NCBI GenBank assembly: GCA_045613305.1
Contig: JAZLAU010000026.1
Coordinates: forward strand, 1 to 64,000
Direction of reading: 5' to 3'
Origin: SFTJ01 sp045613305
GTDB lineage: Bacteria; Bacteroidota; Bacteroidia; Bacteroidales; Muribaculaceae
DNA length: 64,000 bases
Shown here one piece after another: positions 41,997-51,288 of the stretch (its first letter is position 1; every line of letters begins with the position of its first letter). Position numbers and translations under genes: made by a program. Below the pieces are notes generated by a model that saw only the letters and a list, made by a program, of their open reading frames with translations, was not told where the DNA came from and did not search any database.

Positions 41997-44966
41997 ATGA
42001 CAGAAAAGTTAGCAAGCGATAGTTATTTGAAAGACACTGCGTTTCGTAATTTGATGCAGCGTCGAATCTTTAACGTGTTGTTGGTGGCAACGCCCTACGA
42101 TGCGTTTATGCTTGAAGAAGACGGCCGATTGGAAGAACAGATATATTTTGAATATACGTCGCTAAATTTGAGTTCGCCACCACGTATTACACAAGTTGCC
42201 ACCTACGATGAGGCTATAGTGGAATTGACTCAGAAGCGCTACGATTTAGTGATAGCGATGCCAGGTGTTGACATAAGCGAAACCTTTGTTCGCGCAAGGG
42301 CCATAAAGGAACTTTATCCCGACATAGCCTACGTGGTTCTAACGCCATTCTCGCGCGAGGTGTCGCGCCGCTTGGCCAAAGAAGATTTCACAGGCGTGGA
42401 CTATGTGTTTAGTTGGCTTGGCAATGTTGATTTGATTGTGGCAATCATCAAGTTGCTTGAGGACTTTATGAATGTAGAGAACGACGTTGACCAAGTGGGC
42501 GTTCAGTTAATTATGCTTGTGGAGGACTCAGTTAGATTCTATTCGTCGATATTGCCCACACTTTACCGCTTCTTGCTGAAACAGAGTAGAGACTTCTCGA
42601 CCGAAGCCCTTAATGAGCATGAGCAGATGCTTCGCATGCGTGGCCGCCCTAAGGTGATGCTTGCCCGCAACTATGAAGAGGCAATGAGCATATATGAGCG
42701 CTATGGTGAGAAAATGCTTGGAGTGATAACCGACGTGTCGTTTGCCCGTGAGGGAGAAAAGGATAGCAAGGCCGGATTGAAACTGGCACAAGAGTTGCGA
42801 AATCGTAACCGTAATCTGCCTATCATTATACAATCGAGTGAGGTTCAAAACGCTGAGTTCGTTAAAGATTTCGAAGCTACGTTTCTTGATAAGAATTCCA
42901 AGAAACTGCCAGTGGATTTGGAACTTGCCATATTGAACAACTTTGGTTTCGGCGATTTCATTATTCGTAATCCCCAAACCGGCGAAGAGATAGACCGTAT
43001 CAAGGACTTGCGCGGGCTTCAGAAGCGGATTTTCAGCATACCAACCGATTCATTGTTTTACCATGCCAACCGTGACGACATTTCGCGTTGGCTTTATTCA
43101 AGAGCACTGTTCCCTATAGCCGAGGTTATGAAGGGGCAGCGGTTTGACGATATTTCTCAAGAAAAGAACATACGTCAATTGGTGTTTGATGCCATCGTTA
43201 AGTATCGAAAGATGAAGAACCGTGGTGTTGTGGCAGTGTTTAAGCGCGACCGTTTTGACCGATATAGTAATTTTGCCCGCATAGGCGAGGGCTCGCTTGG
43301 CGGAAAAGGAAGAGGCTTGGCGTTTATTGATAACATCATAAAGCAAAATCCCGAGTTCGATAACTTTGATGGAGTGTCGGTGCATATACCGCGCACAGTG
43401 GTGCTGTGTACAGATATCTTCGATGAGTTTATGAAGGAAAACAACCTTTATCCACAAGCCTTGTCGTCATGTAGCGACGAGGAGATTTTGGCTAAATTCC
43501 TTGAAGCCCGTTTGCCTCGCCGCTTGGCTTATGACTTCTTTGCATTGTTTGATGTAGTGGAAGGCCCGCTTGCCATCCGTTCGTCGAGTTTGCTCGAAGA
43601 CAGCCACTACCAACCTTTTGCAGGCATATATTCAACGTATATGATACCCCGCCTTGACGACCGTCGTGAGATGCTAAAGCAATTGAGCGATGCCATAAAA
43701 GGAGTGTATGCATCGGTGTTTTTTGCCGATAGCAAAGCCTATATGGCGGCAACAAGCAATGTCATCGACCAAGAAAAAATGGCTGTTATAATTCAGGAAG
43801 TAGTGGGCGAAGTGCACGGTGATTATTATTTCCCGTCGTTTTCGGGAGTAGGGCGTTCGCTTAATTATTATCCGGTGAACGAAGAGCGTCACGAAGATGG
43901 CGTGTGCGAGATAGCCGTGGGTTTGGGTAAATATATTGTAGACGGAGGTATGTCGTTGCGTTTTTCGCCAAAGCATCCACGCAATGTGTTGCAAACCAGC
44001 ACTCTCGACTTGGCATTGCGCGATACTCAAACTTCGTTTTATGCAATTAATGCCTCTAACAATGTGGGTGAGTTTAAGATAGACGACGGGTTTAACATTT
44101 CGCGCTTGCGAGTGCAGGATGCTGCCACTCAAGGTTGGCTGAAATATATGGTTTCGACCTATAATCCGTTTGATGAAATGATAGTTGACAACGACCTTGG
44201 CAAGGGCCGTAAGGTGGTTACCTTTGCCAATGTGCTGAGCCATGAGGTGTATCCTTTGGCAAAACTCACCGACAGCATGCTGCGTAAAGGTCAGTTGGCA
44301 ATGAATAGGCCTGTGGAAATAGAGTTTGCGGGGATAATCAATAGCCCAGACCGCGTTACTCGAGGCGAAAAAGGCAAGTTATATTGGCTACAGATACGCC
44401 CAATCGTTGATAAAAAGGAAATGCTCGATGAGGAAATAATGCGAAGCGACCGCGAAAAACTGCTGCTTTACAGCAATCGGGCTCTGGGTCATGGAATGAT
44501 GGACAACATAACAAGTGTGGTTTTTGTTAAGCCCGAATCATTTTCTATGTCAAATAATTTGCAAATTGCTACTGAAATTGAAAAAATAAATCGTAACTTT
44601 ACCGAGAAAGAAGAAAACTACATATTGATAGGCATTGGCCGATGGGGTTCAAGCGACAATGCGTTGGGCATCCCGGTGAAATGGCCGCATATTTCTTCGG
44701 CACGTTTAATAGTGGAATTGTCGATGCCGGGAGGCTATATTGAGCCAAGTCAAGGAACACACTTCTTCCAAAATCTGACTTCGTTTGGAGTGGGTTATTG
44801 CACAGTAGACACTAATGACGAAGACATTGTGTTTGACAGAGATTATTTGGCGTCATTGCCGGCTGAATATGAGAGCGATAACGTGAGGATAGTGCGATTT
44901 GATACTCCGTTGACAGTGGCAATAAATGGAAAAAGTGGTCAGTGTGTGGTTTTGAAACCAGAATAA
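41997..44966 (+). CDS. Receiver-receiver-PPDK_N fusion protein (PEP synthase-like ATP-binding domain)
   Basis: The product of about 989 residues is cytoplasmic. Residues about 24-155 form a degenerate receiver (DLVIAMPGV lacks the phospho-acceptor Asp). Residues about 167-325 form a second receiver with the acidic pair (MLVEDS), phospho-Asp (GVITDVSF), Ser switch (IIQSSE) and Lys (FLDK). From about 420 to 800 runs the PEP/pyruvate-binding ATP-grasp domain (GGKGRGLAFIDNII, PLAIRSSSLLEDSHYQPFAG and LYWLQIRPI). The phosphohistidine domain (TGGxxxHxAI) and the PEP-binding barrel are missing, so this is not a complete PEP synthase. The last 190 residues (GIGRWGSSDNALGIPV) are conserved-looking but unnamed. 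A coiled-coil gene follows 37 bp later. Confidence 0.8.
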   Translation: MTEKLASDSYLKDTAFRNLMQRRIFNVLLVATPYDAFMLEEDGRLEEQIYFEYTSLNLSSPPRITQVATYDEAIVELTQKRYDLVIAMPGVDISETFVRARAIKELYPDIAYVVLTPFSREVSRRLAKEDFTGVDYVFSWLGNVDLIVAIIKLLEDFMNVENDVDQVGVQLIMLVEDSVRFYSSILPTLYRFLLKQSRDFSTEALNEHEQMLRMRGRPKVMLARNYEEAMSIYERYGEKMLGVITDVSFAREGEKDSKAGLKLAQELRNRNRNLPIIIQSSEVQNAEFVKDFEATFLDKNSKKLPVDLELAILNNFGFGDFIIRNPQTGEEIDRIKDLRGLQKRIFSIPTDSLFYHANRDDISRWLYSRALFPIAEVMKGQRFDDISQEKNIRQLVFDAIVKYRKMKNRGVVAVFKRDRFDRYSNFARIGEGSLGGKGRGLAFIDNIIKQNPEFDNFDGVSVHIPRTVVLCTDIFDEFMKENNLYPQALSSCSDEEILAKFLEARLPRRLAYDFFALFDVVEGPLAIRSSSLLEDSHYQPFAGIYSTYMIPRLDDRREMLKQLSDAIKGVYASVFFADSKAYMAATSNVIDQEKMAVIIQEVVGEVHGDYYFPSFSGVGRSLNYYPVNEERHEDGVCEIAVGLGKYIVDGGMSLRFSPKHPRNVLQTSTLDLALRDTQTSFYAINASNNVGEFKIDDGFNISRLRVQDAATQGWLKYMVSTYNPFDEMIVDNDLGKGRKVVTFANVLSHEVYPLAKLTDSMLRKGQLAMNRPVEIEFAGIINSPDRVTRGEKGKLYWLQIRPIVDKKEMLDEEIMRSDREKLLLYSNRALGHGMMDNITSVVFVKPESFSMSNNLQIATEIEKINRNFTEKEENYILIGIGRWGSSDNALGIPVKWPHISSARLIVELSMPGGYIEPSQGTHFFQNLTSFGVGYCTVDTNDEDIVFDRDYLASLPAEYESDNVRIVRFDTPLTVAINGKSGQCVVLKPE

Positions 44967-45003
44967 AAGATAAGAGAAAATTATACGAAATATATAATAA
45001 TCG

Positions 45004-46830
45004 ATGGGAATAATAAAAGGATTAAAACGAGCATTAGGATATTCCGACGATGATTACGATGAGGAAGATGACTTGGTAGGTATGAGCCAAGGTCAGCGCA
45101 CACCGTATATCAACCCATTTAAAAAAGAAGAAGACAATGTTGCTGATTTGTCGTCGCTGAAGGTAGAGGAAGCCCCAGTGGTGGTAGCAGAGCCAAAAGT
45201 GCCGGCCGAAATTGAGGAAACATTGCCCGACGGAGTGTTCGACGGCATCATCACCATCATAAACGGCAATTTGCCTGAATTTGTACGTGACTGTATCGAT
45301 ATAGAAAAAGAGCGTAAGGCAGTGTATGTGGCAATGGGACCACAATTCCGTGATTATGTGCGAAATTTGCGCAGCATTTCGCGCGAAGAGGCTCGCCAAC
45401 AGTGGGTCGAAGAGCGCAACCGCTTGACTACAAAGGTCACCCAAGCCGAATCGAAAGCCGAAGAGGCTTTTCGCAAGGCTTCAGAAATAAAAGACCGCTT
45501 GATGAGCGAAGAGCGCCAACGCCGTGCCATTGTGGAACGTTCACACGACCTTGAGGCTCGAATTGCCGACCTCGAAGCGCAGCACGAACAAGACCAGTTG
45601 CAAAATAAGGGTTTGGTTAACAAACTTAAAGTGGTGCAACTAAAAATAGATGAAGCAGAAAAAGATGCCGAAGAAATTGCGCGATTGAACACGTTGGTTA
45701 ACGAGCAACGTCAGCAATTAATGGCAGCGAATAATGCCGATGTTCGTATGGCCGAATTAAGCACCGAAAACGAGGACTTAAAGGCGAAACTCGAAACTTT
45801 GGAAAATGGCGAGGCTGTGAAGGCCATGGAAGAGGAGTATAAGACTAAGATGGATTTGGCTAATGCTCTTGTGAATGAGTTGCGTTCGGCTGCGGTTGCT
45901 AAAGACCAAGAAGTGAGTGCTTTGTCTGAAAAGTTTAAGTTGGCCAACGAAGAGTTGGAGAATGTTCAAAATGAACTTGCTGAGGCTCGTAAAGAACTTG
46001 AAATAGCAGAAGAAATTCAAGAAAAGATAGAACAATTCGAGGATTTCAAGGTTAAGAAGGAAAGCGAAGTTAAGTCGCTAAAGTTGCAGCTTGCACAGGC
46101 CAAAACTTCGGAGAACGAGCAATTGCAGGCCATGCAGTCACAATTAGAAGAGTTGGCTCAAGCAAAGGCCGAACTCGAAAGCAAGTTGGCTGAGGCTGAA
46201 GGAAAAGCGCAAAATGCAGCGTCGGCTGGCTCGGCTGAAACAGCGGCTTTGAAAGAGCAACTCAAGGACAGCGCCGACAAGAATGTGGCTTTAACCAAGA
46301 AAATTTCGGAATACGAAAATAAGATTAGTGAGTTGAAGGAAACTAATCGCTCGCACGATGTGGATATGGCCAATCAAATTGATGGATTGAAAAATCAGTT
46401 GAAGGTGGCTGTAGAACAAAGAGAAAAGGCTGAGGCAGAATTGAAGTCGGCTAATGACGATGTTAAGGCTATTAAATCGGAGATACAGTCATTGAAGGCC
46501 GATAATATGGCAATGAAGGTTCACGAACGCAATCTAAAGGATAACATTTCGGACCGAGACGATGAGATACGTCGCTTGCGCAATGCTCTCAAGGAATCAG
46601 GTGCATCGCTACTTGATGAAGTGGTTGAAGAGGTGTTTGCTCCAGTAGCAAAGTCGAGCAACGACGACTCTATAGTGTCGGCGATTGATGACATCGACGA
46701 CATTGATTGGCTAATGCCTTCACCTCCATCGGAGCCAGAACCCGAACCAGAACCCGAACCAGAGCCAAAACCGGCAAAAACAAAGCCAGCGGATGAGATA
46801 GGTTTTTCTCAAATGTCGCTCTTTGGTTGA
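45004..46830 (+). CDS. Long coiled-coil protein with acidic and Pro-Glu-rich ends
   Basis: The 608-residue product has no signal peptide. Residues 15-60 are acidic and loose (DDDYDEEDDL), residues about 65-130 form a small globular part (GVFDGIITIINGNLPEFVRDCIDIEKE, MGPQFRDYVRNL), and residues about 130-540 are an almost unbroken coiled coil rich in Glu, Lys, Ala and Leu. The end holds a PEPEPEPEPEPKP run and a short conserved-looking close, IGFSQMSLFG. I do not recognise a family. It probably shares an operon with the receiver/PPDK_N gene and could be its scaffold or partner. Confidence 0.7.
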   Translation: MGIIKGLKRALGYSDDDYDEEDDLVGMSQGQRTPYINPFKKEEDNVADLSSLKVEEAPVVVAEPKVPAEIEETLPDGVFDGIITIINGNLPEFVRDCIDIEKERKAVYVAMGPQFRDYVRNLRSISREEARQQWVEERNRLTTKVTQAESKAEEAFRKASEIKDRLMSEERQRRAIVERSHDLEARIADLEAQHEQDQLQNKGLVNKLKVVQLKIDEAEKDAEEIARLNTLVNEQRQQLMAANNADVRMAELSTENEDLKAKLETLENGEAVKAMEEEYKTKMDLANALVNELRSAAVAKDQEVSALSEKFKLANEELENVQNELAEARKELEIAEEIQEKIEQFEDFKVKKESEVKSLKLQLAQAKTSENEQLQAMQSQLEELAQAKAELESKLAEAEGKAQNAASAGSAETAALKEQLKDSADKNVALTKKISEYENKISELKETNRSHDVDMANQIDGLKNQLKVAVEQREKAEAELKSANDDVKAIKSEIQSLKADNMAMKVHERNLKDNISDRDDEIRRLRNALKESGASLLDEVVEEVFAPVAKSSNDDSIVSAIDDIDDIDWLMPSPPSEPEPEPEPEPEPKPAKTKPADEIGFSQMSLFG

Positions 46831-46852
46831 TAATTAATAACAAAAATATGTG

Positions 46853-46888
46853 ATAAGGTGTGTCGGTAACGGCACGCCTTATTTGATA
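46853..46888 (+). terminator. Probable terminator after the coiled-coil gene
   Basis: ATAAGGTGTG and CACGCCTTAT pair (with CG/CG inside around GTAA). The T run is weak, so confidence is moderate. Confidence 0.5.
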
Positions 46889-46943
46889 AATGAGAATTGC
46901 TCATAATATAGTTTTGGCGTGCCTGTGCGAAAACTTGATAAAA

Positions 46944-47082
46944 TTCACTATATTTGCATAATATAGGATGCGGTTCGGGAACATCTGCCCAAACATAGTT
47001 TGGCCTCCGCTCCGCTCACCTTTCACTATATTTGCATAATATAGGATGCGGTTCGGGAACGTCTGCTCAAACATAGTTTGGC
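46944..47082. repeat. Direct duplication, 78-bp spacing, with promoter-like boxes and a palindrome
   Basis: Two copies begin at 46944 and 47022. Each runs TTCACTATATTTGCATAA, then a segment GGATGCGGTTCGGGAAC, then TCTGC and a CAAACATAGTTTGG palindrome; about 60 bp are identical except for two substitutions. Each copy has a TATATTTG box (46949-46956 and 47027-47034). The word CTCCGCTCCGCTCACCT joins them. It may be a dispersed intergenic repeat or a duplicated promoter for the glycosyltransferase gene at 47149. Confidence 0.8.
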
Positions 47083-47148
47083 GGCAATTCCACGCCGTTG
47101 TTAAGAGATAAATATTGCCAAAAATAAAACCATATAATCCACCCTCTG

Positions 47149-48276
47149 ATGAAGATACTTTTTGTGGGAGATGCCAGCAATTTTCATAACACCTTGGCTG
47201 CCGCATTGCGTAGCAAGGGGCATGATGTGGTGTTGGTTAGTGGCGGGTCGAGGTGGATGAACACCGACCGCGACATAAATCTGAGCAGAGGAAGCGGCAT
47301 AATTGGTGCTGTGAAATATGTGTTTGATGTGTTGATGGCTCTGCCTAAGATGCGCGGCTATGATGTGGTGCACATAGTTAGTCCAATATTTTTGGAGTTG
47401 AAGCCTCGCAAGGTGCGATGGGTGTTTGATTACTTGCGCCGTCATAACGGCAGCGTGTTTTTATCGGCACTCGGTAGTGACTACGATTATGTTAAGGCAT
47501 GCTTAGATGGTGATGTGCTGAAATACAGTGAATATATGGTAGGCAATACTCCTACCGAATATTTGCAGTCGGCTGAGGGTGAATCGGAACGCAAAAACAG
47601 TTGGCTGACCGAGGAGATGCGTAGCCATCAGCGTTATGTGAAGCAGCACATTGATGGCGTAGTGGCATGTTTGTATGAATATCACAAGGTGTGCGAGAAG
47701 CATGTGCCTGAAAAGTTGGCCTACGGAGGCATACCAATCGACATAAAATCGCTCACTCCATGCAGTTGTGAATGTGAACCGGAGAAAGTGAAGTTTTTTA
47801 TTGGCATACAACGCCAACGAAGCATATATAAGGGTACTGACAAGTTGCTTGCCGCTGCGCAACGAATAGTGGCCAAATATCCTGATTTGTGCACGCTCGA
47901 CGTGGTTGAAAATGTGCCATATAAGGAGTATGTTGAGAGGATGCGTTCTTCGCATGTCATACTCGACCAATTATATAGTTACACGCCGGCAACCAATGCT
48001 CTTTTGGCTATGGCTCAAGGTTTGGTGGCTGTGAGTGGAGCAGAGCCAGAATATTACGACTTTCTGGGAGAGCATGAGTGCCGCCCAATAGTAAATGTAT
48101 CGCCAATGATAGAGGGCGATATTGACGACAAGTTGGAATGGATAGTGCAAAATAAGAGTAAATTGCCAGAGATGAGCCGCCAAAGTCGTGCCTTTGTGGT
48201 TAAGCACAATGATAGCAATCTTGTGGCACAGCGACATATCGACTTTTGGAACAAAATATTAACAGCAAAGCAATGA
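47149..48276 (+). CDS. Glycosyltransferase, GT4-like (GT-B fold)
   Basis: The 375-residue product starts with MKILFVGDASNFHNTLAAAL, a GT-B N-terminal Rossmann start, and contains DVVHIVSPIFLELKPRKV and FLSALGSDYDYV. The C-terminal half has FFIGIQRQRSIYKGTDKLLAAAQRI, a GT4-like donor-binding region, and VSGAEPEYYDFLGEHECRPI. It probably transfers a sugar to a surface glycan; donor and acceptor are unknown. Its stop overlaps the next start (ATGA), so the two transferases are likely translated together. Confidence 0.82.
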   Translation: MKILFVGDASNFHNTLAAALRSKGHDVVLVSGGSRWMNTDRDINLSRGSGIIGAVKYVFDVLMALPKMRGYDVVHIVSPIFLELKPRKVRWVFDYLRRHNGSVFLSALGSDYDYVKACLDGDVLKYSEYMVGNTPTEYLQSAEGESERKNSWLTEEMRSHQRYVKQHIDGVVACLYEYHKVCEKHVPEKLAYGGIPIDIKSLTPCSCECEPEKVKFFIGIQRQRSIYKGTDKLLAAAQRIVAKYPDLCTLDVVENVPYKEYVERMRSSHVILDQLYSYTPATNALLAMAQGLVAVSGAEPEYYDFLGEHECRPIVNVSPMIEGDIDDKLEWIVQNKSKLPEMSRQSRAFVVKHNDSNLVAQRHIDFWNKILTAKQ

Positions 48277-49079
48277 TAATAGAGATACTAATATGCACAA
48301 TCGACGGAGGCATTGCCGATGTTGCAAAGATGTTGATGCCACAGCGTGCCGACGTCAGATATTTGGTGTCGTGGCAGCAAACCACAGCCCAGCCGATGAA
48401 TGTGCCAGAATTGTTGCTTCGCGATGATGTGCGAGTGTTAGTGCTTGAAGGCAAGGGGCTTAGCAGAAATCGCAATAATGCGTTAAAGCATGCTCAAGGC
48501 GATGTTTGCCTGATAGCCGACGACGATTTGGCGTATTTCCCTGAATCGATAGTGAAGGTTATTGAAACCTTTAGTGCCGACACGACGCTCGACTTTGCCA
48601 CTTTTAGATATGTTGCAAATAAGAACAAGAAGAGTTATCCGGCCGAAGGGTTTGAATTTGCTTTAGGTAAATATCCCAAGGGCTATTATGTAACCTCGTT
48701 TGAGATAGCATTCAGGCGAATGTCGGTGCAGGGTAAATTGTGGTTTGACGAGCACTTTGGCTTGGGCGCGCCTGAGTTGCAGGCGGGCGAGGAGGAAGTG
48801 TTTGTTCACGATGCTTTGGCAATGGGATTGAGAGGCCGATTTGTGCCGTTTGATATAGTGCGTCACGATGATGACACCACTGCCGTGCGTATGGCGAAAA
48901 ACAAGGGCGTGATAATGGCCAGCGCTGCATATTTGCAAGTGGCTTACAAGCACAACTACAAATGGCTTAGAGCCTTGCTTATGGCCTGGCGGATGAGCCG
49001 AAAGACAGGTTTGAATCTGTTTAAGGCAATGAAGTGGGTGTGGCAAGGTGTGAAATATGCAAAATCGATAGGTAGATAA
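48273..49079 (+). CDS. Glycosyltransferase, GT2-like (GT-A fold)
   Basis: The product of about 268 residues begins at the ATGA overlap with the preceding gene. It shows GT2 features: MIIEILICTIDGGIADV, GKGLSRNRNNALKHAQGDV and the metal-binding IADDDLAYFP. The region WFDEHFGLGAPELQAGEEEVF suggests the acceptor-side acidic motif. The pair with the GT4-like gene points to synthesis of a short glycan or decoration of lipopolysaccharide or capsule. Confidence 0.85.
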   Translation: MIIEILICTIDGGIADVAKMLMPQRADVRYLVSWQQTTAQPMNVPELLLRDDVRVLVLEGKGLSRNRNNALKHAQGDVCLIADDDLAYFPESIVKVIETFSADTTLDFATFRYVANKNKKSYPAEGFEFALGKYPKGYYVTSFEIAFRRMSVQGKLWFDEHFGLGAPELQAGEEEVFVHDALAMGLRGRFVPFDIVRHDDDTTAVRMAKNKGVIMASAAYLQVAYKHNYKWLRALLMAWRMSRKTGLNLFKAMKWVWQGVKYAKSIGR

Positions 49080-49102
49080 CAATTAACAACTTTATCATAT
49101 AT

Positions 49103-49318
49103 ATGACAATAAAGAAACTTCTAAGAATAGAAAAATTTATAGCATTGGCATTGATACTTGTTAATGCAGTGCTTTTGATAGTGGGACTTGTAACAGGCGT
49201 TAACGTCATAGGTCCGGTTTTGGGGCTTGTGGTGATGATTGCGCTTTATGTGGTGCTTTACTTTCAAGGAAAGAAACTGAAGAAATTTGAAGAAGAAAAT
49301 CAAGAAAAAGATAATTGA
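49103..49318 (+). CDS. Small membrane protein with two helices
   Basis: The 71-residue product has two predicted membrane helices (FIALALILVNAVLLIVGLV and VIGPVLGLVVMIALYVVLYF) and a charged C-terminal tail (KKLKKFEEENQEKDN). No family is recognised. Its stop is 2 bp before the dgt ATG, so it is probably cotranscribed with it. Confidence 0.7.
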   Translation: MTIKKLLRIEKFIALALILVNAVLLIVGLVTGVNVIGPVLGLVVMIALYVVLYFQGKKLKKFEEENQEKDN

Positions 49319-49320
49319 TT

Positions 49321-50655
49321 ATGGCAGAAATGATGCAATGGGATAAGTTGATATGCGATAAGCGTCTTGGTTTGGAACATTATCACGAGACCAAAGGTGG
49401 AATTCGCAGCGATTTTCAGCGCGATTACGACCGTTTGATTTTCTCATCGCCATTCAGGAGATTGCAAAACAAAACCCAGGTGTTTCCGCTTCCGGGTAGC
49501 ATATTTGTGCACAACCGCTTGACACACAGCCTTGAAGTGTCGTGCGTAGGGAAGTCGCTTGCGTGTGAAATATCAAAGCACTTGAGGGTGCGCTATGAGG
49601 GCGAACCGTGGGTTGACAAGTTAAGAGACATGGGCGAAATAGTGGCGGCTGCTTGCTTGGCGCATGATTTGGGCAATCCACCGTTTGGACACAGCGGAGA
49701 AAAGACCATAGCCACTTATTTCTCGGAAGGCAAAGGCCAAAGTTTGAAAGACAGTTTGACAGAAGAGCAATGGAACGATTTGATTCATTTTGAGGGTAAC
49801 GCAAATAGTTTCAGATGGCTTGTTCATCAGTTTAAAGGACGTCGCACAGGGGGATTTGCCATGACATATTCCACTCTGATGTCGATAGTGAAATATCCGT
49901 ATTCGTCGTCGAAAGCATCGCGCAAGGGCAAGTTTGGATTTTTCTGTAGCGAGAAAGACATTTTCAAGAAAGTGGCCGATGAACTTGGCATGATATGTTA
50001 TGACACCAATTGCTATTGTCGCCATCCGTTGGTTTATCTTGTAGAGGCAGCCGACGACATTTGCTATCAGGTGATGGATATAGAAGACGCTCATAAGTTG
50101 AAGATTGTGGGCACGCAAGAGGCCATTGACCTTATGCTCGGATTTTATGACGCAGAGCGTAGGGAGCACATGTGCGCAGTTATGGAAACAGTAGACGACC
50201 CGAATGAAAAGATAGGTTATCTTCGTTCGAGTGTAATCGGACTATTGGTGAATGAGTGTGCTGATGTGTTTGTGCAACATGAGGATGAGATTTTGCAAGG
50301 CAAATTTGAGGGATGCCTGATTGACCATGTTTCGGCGCCGGTGAGAGATGCATATAATCGCTGTTCGGATTTGGCTTGGGCTCGCATTTATCGCGCGAGC
50401 GATGTGGTTGATGTGGATTTGGCGGGTAATCAAATTATCACCATGCTGCTTGAGAAACTCGTTGAGGCAGTGTTGCATCCGGAACTCAACTATTCGCAAT
50501 TGCTTTTGAGTAAGGTTCCGCAGCAATATGAGGTTGATGCACCTACCTTGTTTGAAAAACTGCAGGCCGTGATTGACCATATTAGCGGTATGACCGACGT
50601 TTATGCCCTTGACCTATATAGAAAACTCAATGGCATGTCGCTGCCAGCGGTGTGA
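49321..50655 (+). CDS. dgt: Deoxyguanosinetriphosphate triphosphohydrolase-like protein
   Basis: The product of about 444 residues splits dGTP (or other dNTPs) into the nucleoside and tripolyphosphate. The HD-domain metal ligands are seen in NRLTHSLEVS, AACLAHDLGNPPFGHSGE and the later VEAADDICYQVMDIEDA. I chose the ATG at 49321; a TTG 6 bp earlier overlaps the preceding gene. Whether this clade keeps dGTP specificity is unknown. Confidence 0.92.
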   Translation: MAEMMQWDKLICDKRLGLEHYHETKGGIRSDFQRDYDRLIFSSPFRRLQNKTQVFPLPGSIFVHNRLTHSLEVSCVGKSLACEISKHLRVRYEGEPWVDKLRDMGEIVAAACLAHDLGNPPFGHSGEKTIATYFSEGKGQSLKDSLTEEQWNDLIHFEGNANSFRWLVHQFKGRRTGGFAMTYSTLMSIVKYPYSSSKASRKGKFGFFCSEKDIFKKVADELGMICYDTNCYCRHPLVYLVEAADDICYQVMDIEDAHKLKIVGTQEAIDLMLGFYDAERREHMCAVMETVDDPNEKIGYLRSSVIGLLVNECADVFVQHEDEILQGKFEGCLIDHVSAPVRDAYNRCSDLAWARIYRASDVVDVDLAGNQIITMLLEKLVEAVLHPELNYSQLLLSKVPQQYEVDAPTLFEKLQAVIDHISGMTDVYALDLYRKLNGMSLPAV

Positions 50656-50696
50656 GAAGACTGATTTTTACAACGAATAAAAAAACAAATAAGTGG

Positions 50697-50738
50697 ATTT
50701 GCTTGTTCTTAACATAAGGGCGAGCAAATTCTCTTTTT
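50697..50738 (+). terminator. Terminator of dgt
   Basis: ATTTGCTTG and CGAGCAAAT form a 9-bp stem (one G-U pair), followed by TCTCTTTTTG. Confidence 0.75.
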
Positions 50739-50820
50739 GTGGGTGTAGGAATTTTAATGTAGAGAAATTGGGTGATGTGTTGTAAAAAGATGTGATTGAT
50801 AGGTGGTTAGTGAGTGGTTG

Positions 50821-51093
50821 TTATTTTATTTTAGCCACGAAGTCGGGGCTGGGTTTGAACTTCACTGATTTTTTAGCCGGGATTTCGATTTTAGTGTGAG
50901 TGGTTGGGCTGACACCTAATCGTGCTGCTTTGTCGATAGCATTAAAAGTCCCAAAACCTAAAATTGACACTTTTTCTCCGTTGGTTATGCAGGTGGAAAT
51001 AGCGTCGAGAGTTGCCTCTAAAGTAGCCTTAATGTCGGTTTTCTTAAAATTGGTTGAGGCTGCGATGGCGTTAATTAGGTCAACCTTGTTCAT
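50821..51093 (-). CDS. HU-family DNA-binding protein
   Basis: The 90-residue product matches HU along its length: MNKVDLINAIAASTNFKKTDIKATL, the turn VSILGFGTFNAIDKAARLG, the DNA-binding arm with SPTTHTKIEIPAKKS and the close VKFKPSPDFVAKIK. It bends and compacts DNA as a dimer. The arm sequence reads GVSPTTHTKIEIP rather than the common GRNPQTGEEIxIP, so it is one of the divergent Bacteroidetes HU copies. It has a near-consensus promoter. Confidence 0.95.
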   Translation of the reverse strand: MNKVDLINAIAASTNFKKTDIKATLEATLDAISTCITNGEKVSILGFGTFNAIDKAARLGVSPTTHTKIEIPAKKSVKFKPSPDFVAKIK

Positions 51094-51137
51094 GTTGTGA
51101 TAATAAAATGTTGGTAATTAGGTACATATATGCGTAG

Positions 51138-51169
51138 CAAAGATATGTATAACAAACTGGTTAGCAAAA
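51138..51169 (-). promoter_or_regulatory. Near-consensus promoter of the HU gene
   Basis: On the minus strand TTTTG (51165-51169), exactly 19 bp, then TATCTTTG (51138-51145). Transcription would start about 35-40 bp before the ATG. Confidence 0.8.
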
Positions 51170-51249
51170 TAATTACTAAAAAAATGTTGATTTTACTCAA
51201 AAATAATTGAAATTGGCGTTATGCCGGATAATAAAACCTATATTTTGTG

Positions 51250-51257
51250 TAAATTTG
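51250..51257 (+). promoter_or_regulatory. Promoter -7 box of the rhomboid pair
   Basis: TAAATTTG, 31 bp before the ATG at 51289. Confidence 0.45.
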
Positions 51258-51288
51258 TAGGTTTTATAAAAAGAAAATAAGAATAAGT

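Noticed and set aside
46901..47206. 101-codon minus-strand frame with a repeated FPNRILYYANIV motif
   Set aside because: It is the translation of the 78-bp DNA duplication and overlaps the start of a glycosyltransferase gene; better explained as intergenic repeat.
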